Source: Heterodera schachtii
Lineage: Eukaryota > Nematoda > Chromadorea > Rhabditida > Heteroderidae
DNA: 64,000 nucleotides
Reading direction: 5' to 3'
NCBI GenBank assembly: GCA_023374025.1
Contig: SIJG01000004.1
Span: 2,477,226 to 2,541,225 of the forward strand
The number at the start of each line of letters is the position of its first letter. Positions within the stretch are counted from its first letter, which is position 1. A program made the translations under genes and the position numbers. Shown here one piece after another: positions 23,721-37,400 of the stretch. The notes under the pieces were generated by a model. That model was not told the origin of the DNA. It saw only the letters and a list, made by a program, of their open reading frames with translations, and did not search any database.

Positions 23721-26700
23721 TCTGGGTGGGGGAGGAGGGAAGAGAAGGGCACTCCCTGGGGGAGGAGGGAAGAGATGGGCACTCCCTGGGGGAGGAGGGA
23801 AGAGAAGGGCACTCCCTGGGGGAGGAGGGAAGAGAAGGGCACTCCTTGGGGGAGGAGGGAAGAGAAGGGCACTCCTTGGGGGAGGAGGGAAGAGAAGGGC
23901 ACACTCCCTGGGCGATTTATAGCGGGGTTCTTCATAATTGATTTAACTGCCGCTGAAATTATCCAATTTTACTAACCGATCAATTGCCATTTAGTGCCAC
24001 GGAATTCAAGCAGAAGCTAAAAAATGAAATGTAACCAATACAAACTCAACAGTTGCCAGTCCCTCCCATTTCGGCGGGGGGAGAAGGAACAAAACCCAAA
24101 AACTTTCGCTTATTAAATTCAAATTTTGCTATTTTTTTAAATTTGTTTTTTGTATTAGGTGGGGGGTGGAAAGCTTTTACCTAGCGTAGTCATTCCTCAC
24201 TTTACCCATAACGAATCTGTTACAATGAGTTCGCCATCCCCTGAAAATTGCCTGGTGCTTCGACACTCCTCCGCCCACTCGCCACTGCTGCAGTGTCGCG
24301 GCGTGTTGTCGCCGAAGTGCCAATTTGGTGGTGCCGTCCAACAGACAAATGGTCGAACTGCTCAGACAAAGCAAACGCACAGTCTGAAGAACAGCGAATT
24401 GGCCAATGTTTTGCCATTTGTGCTTCTCCTCGCCTTACCTTTCGCAATGTGTGCCCATGCAAAAGCTCTTTCACTTGGAACACTTTGCAGCCGAATGCCG
24501 GCAATTTCCTTGCCGTCTTAAAACCGAACGTCCAATTGTTCTCCCGTGGGTTCGCTTCACCTGAATGTAAAGTCGCTTCATCGCCTGTTCACTTTCGTAG
24601 AGTTGACTGTGGAAAAGCTTTCGCTTCCGTTCCTAAAATTTGACACCAAAACATCGCTCGGCTCTTTTGCTCATTCATTTCCCACTCTAATCAGTTTTAT
24701 GGTTCGGCGATCGCTGCGAAAGTCCAACGGAATGCATTGCGCCTGCGCTTCATTGCTTAGCATTGAGTCCTGCTCCGACTTCGATCTGCTGATTGAAAAA
24801 TTGGCTTGGTATTGGCATCGAATGTTCTCCTCCCCGCCGAGTGCATGCCGTACATGCAGCTGAACAGCGTAAGTGAGCGTCGTCTCCCTTGTCGGTCCGT
24901 TTGGCTGTTTGTGCGTGGGTTCGTCGACGTTTTTCGATTCGTCGCGGCTGAGTCACTGAGTGCCCGCGGCGGCGTGCAGTACAAACTCTGGTCTACTTCC
25001 CATGGAGTGACCATAATTTTCTGGGCGAGGTCCCGAATCCGACCTGAGTTTGAAAAACAAAACAAGGAATGTGGGTGGAAAGGCACTCACCAAACTGTCC
25101 CTTGAGGAGATGCCTTCGGATGGTTTGGGTCCGTTTATTGTTCGGCCAATTCTCTTCCACACAGAGTTGGACAGCCGCCAGCAGTGCCGCCTCTTCCTTC
25201 GGACATGGCAATGAGCCCGAAATGATTTGGTCTTGGAGCTGAAACATGAGGCTTTTTGGTGTGTGAATTCGAATTCGTTTTGAGTGTCTGTTGTTGGGCC
25301 GGGGTTTGGCCCCCCAATTGACTGTCATTCCCCGCGTCCCAACCACTCACGTCCAAATACTCGTCGTTGCTGCGCTCCTCGCTCTCCAACTTGCACTCCG
25401 CTTCCGTCTCCAATTGTCCGTTGATCACATTCAGAATGTCCGCGCACCTTTATCCGAATATCCTCACAGGTAAAGCTTCAATTCGCAGATGCCAAACCAA
25501 TTTTTGACCGTCGGATGTTGCGGAGTGTTCAACGCCTGACACAGCACATCAGAACAAGTGCGCAAAGTGTTCACAAAATTGGAGTCTTTGTTGCTGTACA
25601 TGCACAGCAAATTGAGCAAGAGTTGGCGCATGCATTGGAATTCCGGGCTCATTTCGATGCCACAAAGCAACTGAAAGGAGAAGCGAAATACGAACGACCA
25701 AACGGCGACGACTTCTCTTTCCGGCACGCGGAGGCTGTCTCCGCTGGAGCGCGAGATGGCACGCTTTGGGAGCGGAATGCGCGTGCCGATGGTGGACGCG
25801 CGTTTGCGAAGCACAAAACTGAAGATGAACGGACCCGAGTTGTCGGAGGCAATGGAAGTGCCGCCGGAGAAAGTGGACAGACGAAGACCCCCGGAGGAAG
25901 AACGCTGAGACATGCGCGAACTGGCACGAGAACTCCACCCGCACATGGAGGACTCTGATGGGACAAAGCACAATGGCAAAATGATTTGGTAAGGATGACT
26001 GATAAGAGAAAATGGAAAATTGGAAAGAAATTGGCCGGATCAGAGAACGATTGATTGATCAGAATCAGAAAAAGCTGACCAGAAAATGATTAGTTGATCA
26101 GAATGCTTCTTTGAATGGCTGTGAAAAGAAAAATGAAACTGACCGTCGGATGACTTTCGGGAACAAATTTGTGCGGTGCTTCCCCCGCTCAGCAGCAGCG
26201 GGGCGCAGTCGTCCGTACTTCCGGCCCCACTTCCGCCTCGGCTGGCACTGACAATTTCAGGCGAATTGACGAAGTAACCGAACTCGAACTGAATGAGCAA
26301 AGGAAAGAAAAGGGCTGAACAATTGATAAGCAATCGAATATTGAAAGGGTTTTTGCCTGCGAAAGTGCCGACGGACGACGAATTTCAATCAGCGGAAGGC
26401 CGGGGAGCACGGGGGGACTCGAGGGACGGCGAATGTCGCCGACGCCCCCCGAAGGGTGACCCATTGACGTCGAAGGCATCCCCGCGAAGCCTCCGCTACC
26501 GCCTTCGACAGTGACCGCAGCGGCGACTAATGCCGCACTAAGCAGCGGACTCCGTGGAGGTGAAGCGGAGTTCACTTCCAACTCGGGTAGATGGCTATAG
26601 CCGACGTGGCGCGCCCGTTGATCCGCCGCACATCCGACCGATCCCGCAGTGCCCACCGTTCCCTGGGGGGGGGGGGGGACGGAGTGGCGATTGGATTTTA

Positions 26701-29700
26701 CCGAATTTTGAAGGCATTGCCAAGGGGAAGGGATGGGTCTGATCGAAAGTGCCCTTTGATCCGTTTTTAATTACTCACCGCACTGTCCTGCTTGCCCGAC
26801 TGTTTGTACGCCATTCGCATTGTTTCGCGACGCGTTGGCGGCGCATTTTGTAATTTCTTTGTGAATTCCAAAACCGCCTCCGACCCGCTGGTCGGACTTT
26901 CTGGGCTCGACTCGCGACTGCCTCGGGCGTGTCGTTTGCACGGATCGTTAATGAGTGCTTTTGGTAGAAAAGCGTATTTCTCCTCCTACCGGTGCCCATG
27001 CGCCCGCGGAAAAGATTGGTGATGTATTTGGGCAGGTGTTTTTGGACGCTGGACGTGGAGGAGGAGTTGGTCTTCTTCGACTTGGAGGACCCACTGCTCG
27101 TGTCAGTGCCGAGTCTGAAGCGGCGAAATGCCATTGCCCAATCGATGACTTTCGTACCTTTTTCTGTTCCGTTCTTTCCTCAATTCCTTCGCGCCGCTGC
27201 TAAATCGTTTCGGCCGCGGTATTTCAACTGAGCTAAACAAAGGAAAAGCATTCGTTCGACTGATCAGAGGAGCGATCAATCAACGGCCCAGTGAGTAAGC
27301 CAGCCTTTATTAGCCAATTCGTGCCTCGAGCGACGGATGTGCACTCTTTTGGACAGTCGCGAAGAGCCGCCGTAGTCAACGCGAAGAAAGTGTTTGCTGC
27401 TGCTATTCTTCGTACTGTTTTGGCCATCCCTTCTGAAAGCAAACAATGCCAGCTCTCTCTCTCCCCTCCGGGCTCTTCACTTGAACGAACTGCCCAAAGA
27501 ACAGCTCGAATGGGCCCTTCGGCTGGGGTCGGTCGACGGACCCCCGGGGGCACCGGTGACGGCCAAGCCGGAGCCGAGCAGCCGTTTTTTTGGCACCAAA
27601 CAAAGGTCCCTGGGGCAAACAACGAATTAACAGCGGAAAGCAGAGAAAGGGCACAAAGTGAAAAGCCGACCAGGACAATTTGTGCATGAGAATTCTGAGC
27701 AAAAGCATTGAGTCGATGACCAGTGAAAATTTGCACAAATGTGCCTCCAAATTGCTGATGCACAAAAGTGAATTGAATATTCGTGCCACGGCCGCATTCA
27801 CTGAGCATGGCGGCGACGGCGGAGAGCGTTTGGTCGCCTGGGGGGGGGGACAAATGGAGGGAGGAAAGAAACCCAAAAGAGGGTGATCTTATTCATTTTG
27901 ATCAAAATCAACCATTCCAAAATGGGCTGATTCCCCGGTCGGTCAAAAACAAAAAGAAACCGCCGGCGGAAGGACAAAAGGAGGTTTCACTGCCGGGGGC
28001 AATGTCTTCTGCAGCTGATACTTCGGTGATCGAAGTGACAAATTTGAAGAGGAATTCAGCTGGCAGAATGAGGGTGAAGGAGACAATGAATTGGAAACGT
28101 GGCAAAGAGTGGCGGGGGAAGGATCAGAAATAGCGGAGGCAGCGACCGCGGCAGGGACAGCGGACGAAGGGCCACCCCCACAGAACGTCGAGGGCGACGC
28201 GAGTGGAACGGGCGAGGGCGAGTCCTGGAGAGAAATGGGAAGCAAAAGCGTACTCAGTGATCGAATTGGGAAGGACCGGCTTCTCCTCACACTCCTCAAT
28301 GATGCAATTGGTCTGATGAGTGACAGGCAGCAGAGATTTTGTGGTAACAGCGGGAGAAACAAATGAATTCGGGCTTTAAAAGGGGGAAGAATCATTCAAA
28401 GGATAAGGCAATTCTGTTAATAGTGACAAATCTTCCACCCCCATGATCAGTTTTGCCATCTTCTTCTGATCATCTATCGCCGTGATCACTTTTGCCGCCT
28501 TCTGCTGATCACCTTCCTCATGATCACAATCAAGCCCTGATCACCTCTCCTCTCTGATCGCATCCTGCGTGCCGTTTCCCATCGCCACCCCGCCACTGTG
28601 CCCCCGGTGCAGTTCCTGCAATATTTTCAGCAGCACTCCCTCCACCGACATCGCCGTTCGGCTGAACTCCTGCGCCACTGTCACTGTCCTCAGCGTCTCG
28701 AAGATGTACTCGTCTTCGTTGGTTGAGCTGTTGTTGTTGTTGTTGCTGCTGCTGTTTGTCCCCGTCGGTGGTGGCAAAGGGCCGGTAAGTGACCGACGGG
28801 CGGAGCAATCGGTGGGATCTTTTTGAAGTGAAATGCATCTGCTGATGTTAACATTTGGCCAACCCTGGAAAAGGTTGACGCGATTGCCCACTCTGTCGCC
28901 AAGTCCGATGTAAATCAAAATCCGAGCCGCATGATGCTTCACGTAATGGCCAAATTTGGTGCTGTGATTTGTGTAGTACCTGAGGGTTAAGCCAAAAGTC
29001 GATCTCAATTCACAGAGAAAAGAAACGACTGACCAATCGTCGGCGGGGAGAAGCATTTGGATGAGCGGGTCGTCCACTTGCATTTCGATCAGATTGCGAT
29101 GCGTCGACGAGTCCAACGCCACCAGCGCAACAGTTTGGAGCAGCAAACAGAGCAATTGCGGGTCCAAAGTCGGCTCCAAAAGGTTGACCAACGTTTTGAG
29201 TTGGTGGCGCTCCGACAATTTGAGACGGAACTCTTTGAAACTGGTGAGGAAGAGGAGAAGACGAGCAACTGTGGTCGGAAAGAAGCGGAATGAGCTTAAG
29301 AGTTTCAATGAAACGCACCGAGAAGTTGAGTACAGTGCTGAAAGAACGGTTACTGTAATGTGTGGGGGCAGGGGGAGGTACGGTAGGGGACGCTTACATG
29401 GTAGCACTGACGCCAACGATGGGCCGGCGAACAGACCGAACGAGTGCCAGCCTGCCGATTTTGCATTGTGATTGCGTTGTGCAGCGAAGTGATCACTTCA
29501 ACGGGGGAATGAGTCATAAACAGTGAAAAATCTATGATTAATCAATAAATGATCGAGTTTCAATCAAGCGATCGATCGGTTAATCCCTCGCTCTGCTTAT
29601 TCACCGAAACTCGGCTGAATGGAGGCGAATGCCTTGTGTAAGTCACCGAGGCGTACGGGCTGAGTGCTGGTCGTATTTACGCCATGTTTACGGTAGAAAC

Positions 29701-32700
29701 TCTGAAGAATCAGCGCCGGGGCTGAACTACTGTCGCCGGTCTGACGGCGATCGAATTTGTCCTCTTGTGGGATGGACGGCCTCGAAGCTTTTGTTGGAGT
29801 CTAACAGAAACCAAAAGACACATTTAATAAACGGGTAAATCAACGAATGATCAGAGTGAAGGGACAGAAGGGTCTTTCTGTCCGTGTGAACCCCGCAAAA
29901 CCTGCGAAGGGTCCGACCCATGCGGCGGAAGTTCGTCATCGTAATCGTCGTCCCCGCTACAGTACGAATGATGAAAGTCGTGGGAACGGTTGAGAAGCCG
30001 AGAAGAATGGAAGACAACCTCAGGATGAGTGAAGAGCGAATTGACCAGACCCGCATCGATGATCTTCGAAAGGAAAACCAATTCAGCAGAAGGTTCAAAG
30101 CGGGAATCAACAACAGACTGATCAGAAAAGGAATCAAAACCAACTGATCAGAAAAGGAATCAAAACTAACTGATCAGAAAAAGTCAAATAGAAAGACCAA
30201 ACGAACTTATGAGAAAGTGATCAAAAGCATTGATATTATTGCTTTAGTTGTTTAAACCTTATTTAAAGTGCTTAGGGCGGCAAATTGACGACATGTCCCA
30301 CTCTTTTGTAAGCACAAATAGCAAAAGTTGACCAGCGAGACGAGAACCCCGACCTGAAGTATCAAATAAATATAGATAGTGTTTTGGCATTCGACTGAAT
30401 TGGCATTTCCTTGCCCATCCCCCAATAAAGCCAACCAATCTCCGCTTGTTCCACTTCTTTTGGCTGGGCGTGTTCATTAGGTAATAATCACCGATCGCTG
30501 TCAAAATGATCTGATGGAGCAGTCCCCCCAAAAAGGAGTCCATCACGTCGCGCTCATTGCCACAAAAGGGATTCGAATAATCGTCCAATTGTTGGGCGCA
30601 GTATTTGTGCAGAGAACGCTAAAGGAAGGCATTAGGGTAATTAGCAATTAATGGACCAAATGTTTCCTAATTTTCGTTTTGTTAGTTCGTTTAAATTGCC
30701 AAATTGCCAATTGAGTCTCTTTCTCTCTGTGCCCTTTCTGTCCTCGTTTTGGTTTTGTCACCACTTGCCATGATTATCTCAATGCATTCTGGGTTGCTGC
30801 TCATTTTCTGCAGCGTTTCCCACGCTTGTTCTCGGCTTACGTTCACAAACAGTGGCGCTAAAGAAGCAAAATAGGCCAAAGAAGGCACACCGCCGCTTTA
30901 ATTGAGCTCACATTCCTTGTTCAGCTTGGACTTGCGGTAAAGTTGCATGGACACGAATGATTTGCGGCGGTTTGCCGCATTTATTGGCACGTTTGGAATG
31001 GACGCCGAGTCGGCGTTGCCACCGCCCACGCTGATACGGTCTTTGTTAACCGAGAGACTTTCAATGATCGACGAGTTGGACACCGATGGGGCGGCCGAAG
31101 TGCGCGGGGACAGCGGCGATTTGCTGAGACTGCCACGCTCGCAAAAGCTGGCAGGCAAAAGCAGCGACTCTGAGAATGTGAGCTGATTGTGAGCAGATGA
31201 ACAAACAAAGCACAGCAACGAGAAGGTGGTCAAAACGACGATACTTCCCCAATTGTCACCACCCCAAAAAACGAATCATTCCTTCCCCATCCTCCAATGG
31301 CCAACCCCCCCCCCTCTCAAAATGTCTCCCGCCCCCCTTTCCCTCCGCTTTCACCTGCGTCCAAATGCACTTTTCGTGATTGCTTCGTGGCTGAAATCAT
31401 CGCCGCGGTGCGCATCAGTCTCTCCTGCGTACTCGCTGCGGCCCCCGCCGTTTGTTTCGTCCCATTTGCGTCGCGTTCTTCCGTACGCTCTGCAGCTCCG
31501 TTAGTGCCATTGCCACCTGTGGCCGAGGAGCCCTGCTGGTGATGACCCTGGGTACTTTCTGTGCCGTGTAATGCCGCGGGGGATGCGTTTTGGGAGGCAT
31601 TGTTTGGCCGGGAGCAGGCCATTTGGAAGAGGGCCTCCACACACGTCTCTTGGATTTTGCGCAGTTCCGGAGCCAAATCCAAAGGACAGATCCCTCGTGA
31701 GTTTTTCTGTTGTATCCTTAATTTGGTCCCTTTTTTCTATTTCTCGGCATTTTATTACTTTGCTCCGAATAGGATTAACATGTGAAGACAGTGCCAACTC
31801 AAAGGCGAGTCGCGGACAGCCAACATCAAAGGGGAATTGCCGTCCTCGTCCACTGAGTTGACATCCGCGCCATATGAGACCAGCAAATTTCTGCAATTAA
31901 GTATCAAACTCATTAAATAGCCCTTCGGCAAATGGTACATCATTTCGGCACTCTGAGTTCGGACGGCAATCGCCAGAGGGGTCTGATCGAGAATTGAAAC
32001 GACTCGAAGATGTGAACAGACTGAGCAAATGTCGCTGGAAATGGCCGCCGAATGGGAGCGACTGAAGTTAAAGAGGGAAAAGATTAATATGCGAAAGTTC
32101 CTTTGGTAGCGAATGGCATGCCTTGGTGGCAAAACGGACGACAAAGGAATGTTGCCGCTGGTAATGCACGCGCCCCGGCAATGGCACAACGCCACCAAAT
32201 TCGGGTCGTAGCCGCTCTTCAGCAACAGCTCGGCAATTTCGCGTTGTTTGTGTGCCACTGCCATATGCCTGAAGAAAATGCATTCATTTTGAATTTCTTA
32301 AAACTCAAATCCGTCCCCTTTTTGGCTTTTTTTTCGTTCCATCCGTTACAATTCACTTTCTTACAATGTGCTCATTGCAGCACAGTTTGAGCGTCCCCCC
32401 GAATGTGTGGACAATGTGCTCGAGGCATTGGAGCGTCGGTGCTGCATCGAACCCATTCCGCCGGTGGCGCCGTGCCGTCGTTGGGCCAAATCGGTGAAAG
32501 TGTTTGTGCTGCCGATGGAGGGGGACGAGGAAAGGACCTTTGAAAGGCATCAGAGAAATTGAGGAGGGGAGCAGTGTTTGGTCACTTTATTGCTGCAATG
32601 GGACAGCAGCAAACGGTCGACCAAATTGGCGTCTTCCATGTGAATGGCCTTGGAAAGTTAAATGGCCAATTGACACGAAAGGATCGCTAATTGTGAGAGG

Positions 32701-33216
32701 CCGACGTCAATCCCACGGCCCCTTCCGATCACTCACGTCCAATAACATTTCCGACAAATTTTGATTCATCGACGGCTTCCGCTGGTCGTCCATGCTGGTG
32801 CTGTTGTTGTTGTTCGTCTGACTGTTGTTGTTGGTTGTGGTGGTGCTGTTTGTGGCTCCGTTTCGGTGAATGCGTTGGGCGGCGGTGAAAGTGAAACATC
32901 GGCCCGACTCCGTCGGAGTGCCCTCAAAACGTCGCTTTGCTTTTCGCTCGGCCTTCCCCCCCCCTTTCCCACCACAAGAGATGATCCTTCACTGCTTTCG
33001 CCGGTGTAACGCCGTCCTTCACAATAAAATCCACTTTATTTGGTCATCCCAAAAAAGAAAAGAATGACCCGATTGGCCCGACTGTTGCCTCTGCAGACGT
33101 TGCCGAAGCCGTTTTGCCGTACAAATGGACGATTCGTGGTTGGAAGAGAGTTCGGTGGAGTAGCCGAAAGGGTACCGATCAGCGATCTCTGTCGAACTCT
33201 CGCGAGTCGTCGTCAT
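23721..33216 (-). CDS. Ankyrin / armadillo-like / FERM N-terminal half, continuous with the PLC-epsilon RasGEF
   Basis: I do not recognise an orthologue. Read on the minus strand from a plausible start at 33216 (MTTTRESSTEIADRYPFGYS): a short N-terminal region (VDFIVKDGVTPAKAVKDHLL), then ankyrin repeats at 31.6-32.7 kb (MAVAHKQREIAELLLKSGYD; GADVNSVDEDGNSPLMLAVR; LCPLDLAPELRK). Ser-rich linkers lie near 31 kb. Armadillo-like helices follow at 27.7-29.4 kb (LLCLLLQTVALVALDSSTHR; HHAARILIYIGLGDR). Ser-rich sequence covers 25.7-27.1 kb. A FERM-like central lobe lies at 24.7-25.5 kb (LQDQIISGSLPCPKEEAALL). Its PH-like third lobe spans 24.6-23.7 kb, made by exons TVRLLCLSSSTICLLDGTTK, LLLEFRGTKWQLI and [13 protein letters not shown]. 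The last of these exons runs on, in one open frame, to the start of the RasGEF domain. That argues for one protein. The exon chain between domains was only partly resolved, and a separate upstream gene remains possible. Confidence 0.6.
23731..23912 (+). repeat. 30-bp minisatellite, about six units
   Basis: Six head-to-tail units of exactly 30 bases (GGAGGAGGGAAGAGAAGGGC plus ACTCCCTGGG), nearly identical. The array lies in the intron separating the last two exons of the FERM-like domain. The repeated minus-strand frames across it are not genes. Confidence 0.9.
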
Positions 33217-34470
33217 TTTGGCCTTTCTGATCAGTCCTTTTCGATCGATCGGTCACTTTTTTAATTTATAATTTCCTTGAGAATTAATTAAGGCGAAGAA
33301 AAGGAGGAGCTGAGGAGGCGAAAATTGTCCTTTGTTTTGTGCCTTTTTTCGTTCCAAGAAGCCATTGAAAGAAACGGCACTAATTAAAAGGCAATGGCAA
33401 AAGGAAAATTAAGCGACAAAGGAAAAGCGAATCGGAAAAGAAAGAAAGAAAGGTTTTATCAGTGAAGAGAGAGACAGAGAAGGAATGAATGAATTGGGCA
33501 ATCGTTCGCTCAATGATGGCATTTCCTTCGCATTGGCACAACGCAGCGAAATTAATTAGTCCGCTTCTTCTCTCTCTCTCTCTCTTTGCTCCTAATTAAT
33601 TCCTTTGCCTTTCCAATCGTTTGCCCTTTCTTTTCTTTGTTTCGCTCCCATCGCGTAACAAATTTACATTGAGTAAGCTAATCCATTAATTAATTAACAC
33701 ATTTTCACCACCAATTTGTATTTGCCAATGACTGAAAAAGGGGAAAAGGGGGGGGGGGAAAAGAATTTGAAATGGACAAAATAAAGTGACACCGCCAAAG
33801 AGAAGACGAACATTGGACGGATGAACAGAAATTGGCAAACATTGGAGACAAATAACCATCGAAACGGAGCAAAAGCATTGCGCCCGAGGGAATCGCCAAT
33901 TAAAAAGCGAAGAATTGGCAAAAAGTCAATGAATGAATGGCTAAAGGAACCCCGGGAAGGGAATCAACCAAATGCAATTTTAATCCCGGGATTATCGGCT
34001 CGGCATTTGTGTAACTGGGGAAACGGAGAAGAAAAACAGAAGCCGCGGACAGGGAAAACCACCAAGTCCATCTCCGAAAGGAAAAAACGCCTTTGACAAT
34101 GACGGAATATTTAGGGACAGCGACGGTAACGCCAGGGGGAGAAACATGTCCAATTCATACGACGAAATGACTCGTCATCCTCTATTTTTATAGGAAAAGA
34201 AAAACATTTTTGTCTTTTCACAGTAACCCTTTATCGAAGCGTTTGCGGCAAGGCAACAAATACGCACATCAACTATGTTTTTACATCATAACGAAGACCC
34301 ATGTCGTAGGAAAGATTTGAAAATGGAAGAGTGAAAAGTGCACAGACAACGAACGCATTGAAGTCCAATTTACATAGAAAATTTCGACTTAATAATTTGT
34401 CAACAACTGGAAAATACTCATAATAATTTGTGCTAGCAACAGTTTAATCGATTTTGGGAGAGCCACAAAA
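33217..34470. other. Intergenic, upstream of the PLC-epsilon locus and downstream of ZNF277
   Basis: Holds a (CT)n run at 33567-33589, a poly-G run near 33748-33758 and no supported exon. The 91-codon plus frame at 33821-34096 looks random. Confidence 0.5.
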
Positions 34471-37400
34471 TCAGCGGAGCGATTGTTGGAGCTCGGCATT
34501 GGCCAAGACACTGCCCGTCAGATCCGGCAAATCTTCGGCAATCACCTGAAAAGCAAAGAAATGTAAAAGGGCGCAAATCCGGTTAATCAAACGGAAACAA
34601 AGTCAGGATTTACTGTTAGTAAGTATAAATTTGTGGGCACCCCTTCCACGGCGTTTTGCTTCGACTCCTCGACCAATGTGTCCATGCTAATTTTTGGTGA
34701 ATCGACAACACTTTCAGTGACAGCCTTCTCTATCGGTTCATCACATTCAGTCGCCTTTTGTTTTCCGATTTGCTCCATTTCCTGCTCCAAATGCCAACTC
34801 TCCAACATCCAAAGCAAATGGTCCTATGAAAAGTTAACAAATGTGAAGGAGAGAGACCCAAAGAAAACCAAAACCGACATTCCCAAACAGCGGCACCAAA
34901 TTCTCCTCATTGTCCCATTGCTCTTTGTCGGGAATTTCAACGCATTTGGATTCCATTGTCTGTTGGTCTTTAGTCCGAGTGTTGAAAGTCTAAATTTCAT
35001 ATAAAATTGAGACGAGGAGAGAACAGGAGCTGAATTAAGTATTCAGTTACTCGTTTTCGGATAAAGTTGACGAATTTCATCCGGTCGTATGTGTCCATGG
35101 AATTGTCGTGGATGTAACCGATAAGGTCGAATTTGTGAGTCTCATTCATGTGTTTGATTGTTTCCTCGAGTTTCTCCCGTGCGTGAGGGCAGAAAAGACA
35201 CACCGCAAAAAGGTCCCCCTCGTCCGCATTGTCCTCCTGAATTGAGCATTTGCGAAACATGATGCCAACGTCCCGGAAAATGCCTGCCACTCGTGCCACG
35301 AATCCTCCTCCTCCTCATCGTCAGAGTCGACAAATGTTGGCATTGTGTCCTCAAAGTCCTCAGCCAAAACGTCCAGCCAACGCTTGCCCAATTCCAAGTA
35401 GTTGATGATGTAGAACTAAAAGGCCCAATTATCTTCCATATAAAGTGAAAATGGCGTTGCCTTGTCGTAATAATTATTCTTCGGGTTCACTTCTCGGTGA
35501 TTCTTCTTCCGCATGTGTTCCATTAATACGTTTCGGTCGGCAAAAGTTTTCTCGCAGTAAATACACTCATTTCGCAAAAGTTTCTCTCTCAAATGTTCGA
35601 TGTATTCAGTGACGAAGACGAGGTCTTAACAAGAAACATCAAAAACTAACAATAAGTATCTCTAATGGCATTTATATCGTAAAAGGTCCAAAAAGGATTT
35701 TTACTGTAAAGTTAAACAAAACGTTATATAAATTAGGAATAATCATGGCGAAAAGTAAAAAATAGTGTCGCCAATTTTTTCATTGGCGACGAGAAGGCGG
35801 GTCAATTCCCGCCTACTGCATAAAAAAGGACTGGGACCGATCGAAGCAAAAAGAATGAGGGACGTACTCGGAGAAGATCGGGGCAAATCCCGATTCATCA
35901 ATTCACCAAAAATTGATCAGTCTTAATTTTTGCCTCTTTTTCATCCATTTATCATTTGCTTTCTCCATTTCGTACCATTCACATTTTGCCCGTCCTTTGT
36001 CCCATTTTTTGCCCCATCGCATCCCTTCACAATTCAAATTCCTTTCTCATCGGCTGGCTCATCTTCGGCCAACTTTGTGCTTAACAATTTCCTTTCACAA
36101 TTTCTCCATTTCCACATCTGCCAATTTACATTTTATTTTTGTGCGCCATTTTCCTTTGTGCTCACTTTTCACATCACAATTTTCTGCCCATTTTTTGTCC
36201 CATTTTTTCATCTCATTCACGTGCCGTCTGTCACTCCGCCCATCTCAAAATTGTCTATTTAAGCGCCCCCGGCCAAGGGGTCGCTCTCTTCCTTCTCTTA
36301 CTTCACTTCACTTCCTTCCAGCCCGAGGGGGTCTCCCTCTTCGCTTCCTTCCCCCCACGGATCATTCGTTTTATTCGTTTTGCTGGACTTTTCGATCAAT
36401 TTTCACCATTTTACGCATTTTTAATTCGTCGATCGCTTCTTTAATAAATTTCGTGTCGGAATCGGAGTCTCGGATTCGTTCTCGGGGGACACGGTAAGGA
36501 GGGAAAAAGACCCTCCTCACTCCATCACATTCGCCTACGTCTTTTCCCTCAACCCTCCCCGACCCCACATTCCCCTCCCACCAGCAATTGGGGAAAATTC
36601 GGGAGTGACCCGAAGCAGCGGCAAATTCGAGCAGTTCAGTCTCCCACCAGTAGGAGCAGCTGAAGAGACGGGTGTGAACTCCCGTCGTCGTCAAGTCCAA
36701 GCAGGGCAGTGAAGGAAGGAAGAGCCGAGCGGCGCCAAATCGTCCGACGAAAGGACGGTGCCGTTCGTCAGCGCAACTCCCACCAGCCGGAGAAGCGCGC
36801 ATCGATCAAAGCGGACTCCCACCAGTCGGAGTGTCCGCCGCAGTAAACGGGAGTCGAAACCCGTGGTCGTCGAGTCAAAGGGGTCCGACAAGCCCTTCTC
36901 CAAACCTTGTCGGTGGTGCCGTTAAGCAAGCAGCAAATCGCTGCACAATTCCCTCGAGCATCAGTCCAAATTTGTCACCCCTCCCCCCTCCCATTCTCGT
37001 CCCCCTTTGGCGCTGATCGGATCGGTCAGCAGCATCAGACCCATCAGAGCGAACGGCGAAAAAAAGGGGCCATTCCCTTTACGGCACCGCGAGCGGAGTG
37101 AGTAGATACAAAAGGGACGAGAGCGGTGAAGAGGAGCGGGAACCAATCCCGCCTCAGCTTGGCCCACCCCAACCCCAAGCGCGCGGCGTTAAAATAAAAA
37201 GATTGGCGACAAACTGGTGCCGTTAGCAGGGGGCCTCCAGCGCAACATTTCCAGAGACAACAAATGCAACAATTCGAGTTCGAAAACGGAAGCGAGAGCA
37301 ACATGAACCCAGCGAATGAGGGCCACCACGACGGCGCACAGCACGACGAAAATGTGCCGGACGGGAATGATCCCGTTGCGTCAGCCAACGGAGGGCAACA

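Noticed and set aside
23663..23941. Array of short repeats that could suggest a CRISPR
   Set aside because: Units are contiguous 30-mers without spacers, in a nuclear gene intron: a minisatellite.
33821..34096. 91-codon plus frame between PLC-epsilon and ZNF277
   Set aside because: Basic, low-complexity, no family features or neighbouring exons.
35913..36497. 194-codon frame in the LTR, repeated at 47010-47594
   Set aside because: It is present in both LTRs simply because they match; Phe/Ser/Leu-rich from pyrimidine-rich sequence, with no recognisable domain.
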